A stretch of 64,000 nucleotides of DNA from NCBI GenBank assembly GCA_013180625.2, contig SNVD02011511.1, forward strand, positions 45,346 to 109,345, read 5' to 3'. Positions 57,250 to 64,000 of the stretch are shown one piece after another. The notes beneath the pieces are model-generated. The model saw nothing but the letters and a program-made list of their open reading frames with translations. It did not search any database and had not been told where the DNA came from. The first letter of the stretch is position 1. Every line of letters begins with the position of its first letter. The position numbers and the translations under genes were made by a program. The stretch comes from Boswellia sacra (taxonomy: Eukaryota; Streptophyta; Magnoliopsida; Sapindales; Burseraceae).

Positions 57250-59102
57250 TGTTGACCCAGGTATGGCAACCCAAGATGGGGGTGAATTGGGTTTTTATTT
57301 ATCAAAACGGATTTGTAAAACTTTTCTTTGAAGATCAAAATTATATAACTCTTTCTTTTAAGATACAGGTGAGAAGTATAATTAGAATGCAATCATGAGA
57401 ATAGAAATGGATAGTGTAACAATCAGACAAGGGGCAAGTTAAATGTAAAGAGATGAGGGATATGGAAGAGTGGCAACTCAATTTACGTGGTTCGGCAAAC
57501 CTTGCCTACGTCCACGGGCTCCTAGCTCCACGAGCTAAGCTTTCAACTAAGTTGTAGAAATCATTACAACTTGCTTGATGAACAACCTCACCAAGACTTT
57601 ATCTTCCAACTCTTGATAACACCACACCAAGAGTTCTTCTTGATGAACAACCTCACCAAGGCAACTTCCTTCAACCCTTGATAACACCACACCAAGAGTG
57701 CTTCTTGATGAACAACCTCACCAAGGCAACTTCCTTTCAACTCTTGATAACTCACCGTACACCAAGGAGTTCTTCTGATGAACATCACATCACCAGGGCT
57801 TCTTTAACTCTTGATAACACGGAGCAATCATGGAGATTTCTCTGGCAGATAACTATTATCCTTTATCAAGGAATATCTCAGTCTCTCGCATACAATACAG
57901 AACAAGGATATATTTTTAGCAATAAAGAAGTAGAACGAAATATAAAATTCAAATGAGTATGATAGAGATATATAAAAGTTCTCTCAACATAACTATGATA
58001 TTTCTCTTGTTTTTTGCTTGATGAGATGCTTCTCTTGCTCTTGTCTTGCTGAATGCATTGGTGCATGAGGCTAGTAGGGTCTCCTTTTATAGGCAAATGG
58101 GATGAACTTAATCAAATGAAGACACCAACTCCAAATTTTCTGCCCACCATAAAAACCGTAATCTTGTCTTCCATTTTTATCAATGTTCTGTTTGAAATTT
58201 GAAAATCTGCAAAACATAAAAGATTTTCACATTTGAATAAGCTTTCGAACGCATCAAGAATTAAGTCATTTGGATATATGTAGCTCAAGATATGGCCAAA
58301 ACACCATTCGGTGCTCATGTGACTTGATTTTTCTTTCTTGTGTCAGTCCACCAAATTGAATGATAATTCTGTCAGCCTTCCGTTTGAAATTTGAATTTCT
58401 TCAAAACATGAAAGATCTGCATATTTGAATAATATTTCCAAAACATTAAGAATCAAAGCATTTGGATATATCTATCTTAAGATATGGCCAAAACACCATT
58501 CGGTGCTCATGTGAGTTGAATTTTCTTCTCTGTGTCAGTCCACCGAATTGCATGTCAATTATGTCGGCCTTCTGTTTGAAATTTGAATTTTTTCAAAACA
58601 TATGAAATGTTCCTCATTAAGTCATCTTTCCAATGCCGCAAGAATCAAGTCATTTTGATTTTTCTAGCTAAAGATATGTCCAAAAGAGTATTCGATGCTC
58701 ATGTCAGCTGCTTCCATTTGTCTTTCAACTTGCATGATGATTTGGACAACCTTGCACTTGAAATTTGAATTTCATTAAAACATATGAAATGTTATAAATT
58801 GAGTAAGCTTTTCAAAGGCTCAAGAGTCACGTCATTTGGATATTTGTAGAGATATATATGACCAATTAATTAAACATTGCTCATGTGTCACATTCCTTGA
58901 GTCAATCCTTGTTCTTAAACTTTGGTGCCTTTAACATGTAGTCTTCTCCTTAGCTTCAACACTTCATTTTAATAAGCCTCTTCTTGATTTTAAAACTATT
59001 TCAATGATCTTACTCTTGCACATAAATAAACATGTTAGTAAATCTCAATTAATCAATGTGTATTGTTATCATCAAAATTATCATGTAGCCTTACGGCTAA
59101 CA
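57250..59102 (-). repeat. 5' LTR of copia copy 2 (1853 bp)
   Basis: Plus strand TGTTGACCC to CGGCTAACA. 65-bp units at about 57575-57800. The stretches 57380-57480 and 57740-57970 differ from the other three LTRs by many small indels, while the rest is similar. Confidence 0.9.
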
Positions 59103-60540
59103 AATCGAACTTTAAAAAACTTGATAGGTATGATCTTTTATCGTCTAAATTTATTAATTTTGAAGATAAGAAAGACATGCATATTATAAATCCCTATTCC
59201 AAAGTACTTATAAGTTATACATGAGTTCTACCACCAAGCTAAAGAGATAATTTATTTCTAATGAACAAAAAAATTATTTAACTATTTGAATGAAATAATG
59301 GCTCATTCACCAAAGCAACCCATCATAATTAAACTCAATTCAAATAACACCTTAAATTGCAACCAAACTCAATCCTAATGACACAATCCCAACCATAATC
59401 CAAGCAATCTAATTTCTTTCTTTCTTTCTTTTTTTTAACAAAATCAAATAGAAAATAGAAGCCTAATAAAAAATAAAATAAAATCTATATCAAAATAAAA
59501 AATGAAAAAATAAAATTATATCAAAATAAAAAATAAAATCTATATCAAGATAAAAAAAATATAAATCTAAATCATATATTTTTTTTATTTTGATTAGTTT
59601 CTATTTTCAATTTGATTTAAAAAGAAAAAAGAAATCAGACTATTCCATTTAAGTAGGTTAAATAAACTTTTTGTTTATTAAAAATTAAATTATATCTTGT
59701 ACTTATAGATATCAGGTTTAAATCTTAATACTTATTTCTAAAATTTTAAAAGATAAAATGGTAAATATAACATTTCACTTAACTCTAAATATTACATTTC
59801 ACACTTGCTAGTTTCTAAAGTTTTAAAAGATAAGAGTAAATATAACATTTCACTTGAGAGATACGTGAAATTAGGACAAAACTCATATTATAATATTCTT
59901 AATTTATTTTAAGAAAAAATAATTAATTGCTGAGATTTCGTGCGTATTTTTTAAAAAGTTGAACTTTTTGAAAAGTTAAGAGTTTCCTCAAACATTGAAA
60001 GATTCGTTGACAAATATACAAATTTTCTTTATATCATAGCAAGTAGTTGTTCAAGGTTGATATTACTTGGATGACCTGTCTCAAGGAAACATTCGATAAA
60101 ACATTACTATTTCTAATACATACATGAATCTTAACTAAAATTAGCATTTACAAGTAATTCAAAAATAAAAAATTTCTTAAATTAATAATTATTAATTTAT
60201 CAACAAATTAAAAAATTATTTATTTATTGATAAATAAACACCCTCTATCAAATAATATTTTCACAGTTTCAATATTATTACTTTATCGATTGTATTTAAT
60301 TATTCTAATCTACTTCAAACTGAGATAAGAAAACGTACAAACGCAATAATTTACAACAACAAAAACGGTGAAAATAAAACATAAGATGATAGGCAGAATA
60401 TTAATCAGGGAGGCTTAGGGCAGAAAGTGGGAGTCAAATTCATATTAACATGTAAAATATGATATTAATACGAAACTGGAACTGTTCTTACCTTTTTGTC
60501 CAATAGATTACACTTGCAAAGACATGATAGGAGACAGGGA
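59103..60540. other. AT-rich intergenic DNA between copia copy 2 and the SLK gene
   Basis: No ORF. Contains repeated ATCTATATCAAAATAAAAAA phrases at 59480-59560 and ATATAACATTTCACTT near 59764 and 59837. The last part (about 60480-60740) is probably the SLK 3' UTR. Confidence 0.5.
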
Positions 60541-60742
60541 ACCTCAAGAAGATAAAAAGGGCAAAAAAGAGGACTAAGTACCTAAATGAAGTACAAGTGC
60601 ACGATGTCACAACAAATTCGAGAATCTGAAGAAAAGGCCAAAAAAGCAGCTATTTCCAAATATTCTGTACAAGCTACAAAGATATACGCCCCAACACTCA
60701 CCGAGCGGAAGCCAATAATTGAGCCAAACCATGTTAGTCATA

Positions 60743-63334
60743 TTATGCCTTCCAACCATATCCCATTGTATCGTCAAGGTCATTGTTAAAAAACCCATTT
60801 TCTGGGAACTCATGGGCTATATCTTGAACTATATCATCCTGCAAATGCAGATTCTGTGGCAATTCTTGCTGTGCTCTCTGATTGTTGAATCCATTATTTC
60901 CACCAGCTGCTGAAGACTCACTGTTTGAAGCACCTTTAAAACTGTTGCTCCGGCTCGGTGTAGGCCCTGCAACACCTCCTGACAAATTGGAGGTGGCTGC
61001 AGTTGCTGCCGCTGGAGAGTTGCCTCCGAAACCTAATCCATTCCTTGCCATCATCCCATTTGCCTGCCCAGAAAGAGACTGCTGCTGCTGCACTCCTCCC
61101 CCACTGTTGTTAGACATCTCATGCAGCAGTTGCTGGATCATCTGATGCTGTAAGGCTGGGCTCCCTTGAGAGGGCTGCGAATGGTTCTGTTGAAGCATGT
61201 TATTTGAACTCAATGAACGTTGCTGCAGCTGCGGTGGTTGTTGTGGAGGTAGATGCGGACTAGAGAAGCCACTAGCAGGCATGTTCTGCAAGGATCCCGG
61301 CATGTAAGCAGTGGACCCTTGAAAGGTTGACGACGGACTCTGGTTAGAATTATTAAATGAAGAAGATGCCTCCTGTTGAAGTGAGTTAGGGTTTGAATTC
61401 ACTGAGTTCTGCCTCATGAGCAGATTCTGGTAGTTAGTAAGTGCCAGAGCAGCCTGAGCTGAACCGCTTAAAGCTCCTCGACCAACCATGTGATGATTAT
61501 TACTCATATTGTTGTTTATTCCAGGATGCAATGCCATCAGCTTATTGAGAGTGTTTCGGTCAGTTGGCAAACCCTGTGCACTTGCTAGCTGCTCCACGTC
61601 CTGTATCTTTTGCATCTGGAGCTTGGCCACTGTGGCATGTCTTGGATAATTTTTCAAGCCCTCTGCAATAGTGATCCAAGAAAACATATAAAAATGACAA
61701 ACAGTTAGTTATTTTCTCTAGTCACATAAATAGACAGAAAAACGATTGCTACTAATTAGCACAATTTACTTCAGGAACTAAAAAATTTAACAAGAAAATT
61801 TTCCAGAACAAGAATTATACATCACCAAATAGAGGAAAACAAAATTTTCCAGTGGGTTGTTAAATCCAAACTCAGAATTTTTGCCAAAAATTATGAATGG
61901 AACGTAGGATACGCAACATAAGTTTGTTTAACATTTTAAAGACTCCTTCCAGAACAAGCAAACCATAACCACCACCCATTTTCATGGAGATGAGATGAAA
62001 GAGAGAGTAGAAAAAGAGCAGCTAAAGGCCAAATCGCACGAGGTTGCTACAAATTATTGTCAATTGAAGATGACATTTTCTTCATATCATAGAAAAATAC
62101 TAAATTCTATCACCGATGGTTTAAAATGTTGTGCACAGATAACTATTCTGTTTTCTCATTTTCCTTTTGGCAGGTATATGAATAACATCGCAAGCTATAG
62201 CCCGGGCAGCTGTTAAATTCTGATTATAACCAGAAGACCACAGAATGATAAATATCCGAAAAGGTCAATATAGATTTACAAAATAAGATATAATAATAAG
62301 CAAAAACAAACTTACCAATTGGTCCAACTTTGTGCTCCCGACAGAAATCTATCAGATCTTTCATGCTGTTGACAACCTCAGAGATCTGTCATAATCGATG
62401 TCAGAAACTATAGGAAAGCTCAGAAATAATAAGAACAAACATACACAACCACTTCTCAATAAAAACTAAAACTACAAATCAACAAAAGTTATACCTGCAA
62501 ACACCTTACATATCGTTTGGAAAAACCCAAGTCATTCAGCGACTGAAGCTCCAAGCTCTTCACAAGCTGACGCCCGGCAGTCAGGACCCTGAAAACAAAG
62601 CATGCATCAGAGAAATTTGACTGTGAGGTGCTGTGTCCAGTCCTGAACAATCCAACACTAACGCATGGTCCAGATGTATGTAATAATCAGGCCAGGCTCA
62701 AACACGGCAGTAAAATGCAGTACTAAGAAGCAAATAATAACTAAATGCGACTCCTATTTACCACACAATCAACTCACGGCACACCCTTGATACTAAAAGC
62801 TTGCTCAAAATCTAAGGCATTAAAATTCGTAAAGGCCCTTCTAGATTACTTTACAGCATGACGCACCTCTTTCTACCGGCTACATCCCCAACGTGGGAAA
62901 ACAGATTGTTACAATCATAGTGTAACTTATCACATTATAATAAAGCAGAAGCTTATCAAACTCTTCCAGATTCTTGTTAATTTCATTACATATCAGGGGG
63001 AATAGGAAAAGTTATGCTTTCCATATGGTCAGCTAATGTTGATTACTCTTTAAGATTTTTGTCGTAAATCTGGATAATAAATACATGATGTCTGGCGTTA
63101 TACTCATCACCTCAAGCAACTCATATCTACATACTCAGAAGAGCTACAAAAGCAGAATCTTTAACCCAACAAAAAGGAATATATAGCATCTAATCAATAA
63201 AAATGATGTCATTTTAGCACTCGATTAACCCACATATTGCTGTTTGTTTGCAAATCCTGCTGCGAGACTGCATCAGATCCACCTTCAGAAATTGTGCTCT
63301 GGCATTTCTGCGCAACCTGAAGCAACTGGTTAAC
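60743..63334 (-). CDS. SEUSS-like transcriptional corepressor (SLK type), C-terminal exons; gene continues past the right edge
   Basis: SEUSS/SLK proteins bind LUG/LUH corepressors through an LDB1-like domain and repress developmental genes in the nucleus. Minus-strand exons: 63334-63234 (VNQLLQVAQKCQSTISEGGS, then SQQDLQTNSN), 62588-62495 (VLTAGRQLVKSLELQSLNDL), 62385-62316 (ISEVVNSMKDLIDFCREHKV) and 61662-60743 (GLKNYPRHATVAKLQMQKIQ to the stop at 60743). Splice sites are AG/GT and phases agree (for instance AAT AT joins G GTC). The last exon is Gln/Ser/Asn-rich with a C-terminus ending DDTMGYGWKA. No stop or frameshift seen. Wording fits the SLK branch better than SEU. The N-terminal half and promoter are outside the window. 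Confidence 0.92.
61663..62315 (-). other. SLK intron (last)
   Basis: Donor GTAAG at 62315-62311 and acceptor TTGCAG at 61668-61663 on the minus strand. No gene inside; a small ORF at 61995-62216 on the other strand has no recognisable domain. Confidence 0.8.
62589..63233 (-). other. SLK intron
   Basis: Donor GTGGGT at 63233-63228, acceptor CAG at 62591-62589 on the minus strand. Confidence 0.8.
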
Positions 63335-64000
63335 CTGCAAAAAAAAAAAAAAAAAAAAAAATTACAGTAATGTTTATAAATAAATGCCCTACCTTTTATA
63401 ATCTACGAAAACAATATATATTTATACATATCTTAAAACAAAAAATTCATACACCTCTTCAGCAGACAAAGAATTGACTTTATAACCAAAAGAATCAAAT
63501 AAAAATTAAGACATTGCACTAGTTCATAAAAATAACTCAGGAAAAAGGCACATATACAGGGACTTTGCGAGAAACAAAATTAGTTTTTGACGAGGCAACA
63601 AATTAAGAATTAATAAACTAAGAATCCCATTCTTCCAAGAGCATTAACATTTCAGTTCAACAAATATAATCAGCCACCCCTACCCAACCTCTTTCCCAGC
63701 TGACTTTCAGTTCTAAGACCACTGTCAAATGCAGAAACTGGCTTCTACTAGGTTTTCTTTCGTAAAAACAATACTATCAATGTTAATCTTTCAAACATGA
63801 GGGCTTCCTTTCCATAACCTTAATGAGATGGAAAGATGAAAAACCAAGCTACTTACATAATAGTCAAGGTAAAAAAAGATTGAAGTATTAAATAACTATA
63901 TTCTTTTGTAGCTTTCATAAGGTCGAATAGAAACTTGCTTAGGATTTTCGTAACAACCAACTAGCTCTATCATGTCAGCCATCAGATTCCAATATGAGAA
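63335..64000 (-). other. SLK upstream intron, running off the window
   Basis: The acceptor TTGCAG at 63340-63335 is preceded on the minus strand by about 20 T, an unusually long pure pyrimidine tract. No further SLK exon was recognised up to the edge. Confidence 0.55.

Larger units (their letters stand above)
50549..59102 (-). mobile_element. Ty1/copia LTR retrotransposon (SIRE-like), same family as 16662-24389; copy 2
   Basis: LTRs 57250-59102 (5') and 50549-52374 (3'), primer site and purine tract in place, gag-to-RNase H between them. It lacks the integrase-RT deletion of copy 1 but has its own frameshifts. The flanking five bases differ (GAAAG on the left, AATCG on the right), so no target duplication: the left flank is gypsy protease and the right flank is not gypsy. 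It is therefore a rearranged or recombined copy. Confidence 0.93.

Noticed and set aside
60882..61145. Plus-strand 87-codon ORF, Leu/Pro/Ala-rich
   Set aside because: Shadow of the SLK last exon, whose Gln/Ser/Gly codons give an open reverse frame.

Overview
This window is angiosperm nuclear DNA, probably from a eudicot with a large, repeat-rich genome. Most of it is nested LTR retrotransposons, with one large CACTA DNA transposon and the 3' half of one ordinary intron-containing host gene at the right edge. Nothing bacterial, plastid or mitochondrial was seen, and no tRNA or rRNA gene was recognised.

Layout. (1) 1-6868: the 3' part of a plus-strand Ty3/gypsy element of Athila/Tat type. Most of its pol gene is deleted. 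In its place it carries an unrecognised ORF and an intact, intronless ORF for a LOG-type cytokinin-activating phosphoribohydrolase; a 3' LTR follows. (2) 6869-8082 and 27045-34260: a decayed minus-strand Tat-lineage gypsy element (gag end, protease, RT, RNase H, integrase) with an additional ORF on the opposite strand. (3) 8083-27044: a CACTA element inserted after the third codon of that antisense ORF. It has CACTA termini, a perfect AAG target duplication and palindromic subterminal repeats. It carries pieces of at least six unrelated host genes in one orientation: SDH2, a GL2-like HD-Zip IV factor, an ABCG7-like transporter, PheRS alpha, a COP1-interacting-protein-7-like gene and a cysteine-synthase-like PLP enzyme. 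(4) 16662-24389: a SIRE-like Ty1/copia element inside the CACTA, with a perfect CAAAG duplication. (5) 34260-37090: repeat debris. (6) 37091-46655: a degenerate minus-strand copia element with an extra ORF. (7) 46656-50548: a truncated minus-strand gypsy element. (8) 50549-59102: a second minus-strand copy of the copia family seen in (4). (9) 59103-60540: AT-rich DNA. (10) 60743-63334 and beyond: a minus-strand SEUSS-like (SLK) corepressor gene, apparently functional.

Relative ages. The Tat element came first, the CACTA inserted into it, and the SIRE-like copia inserted into the CACTA. The two most interesting objects are the CACTA with its chimeric gene cargo and the gypsy element carrying LOG. 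Family names rest on motifs read by eye; no database search was possible.
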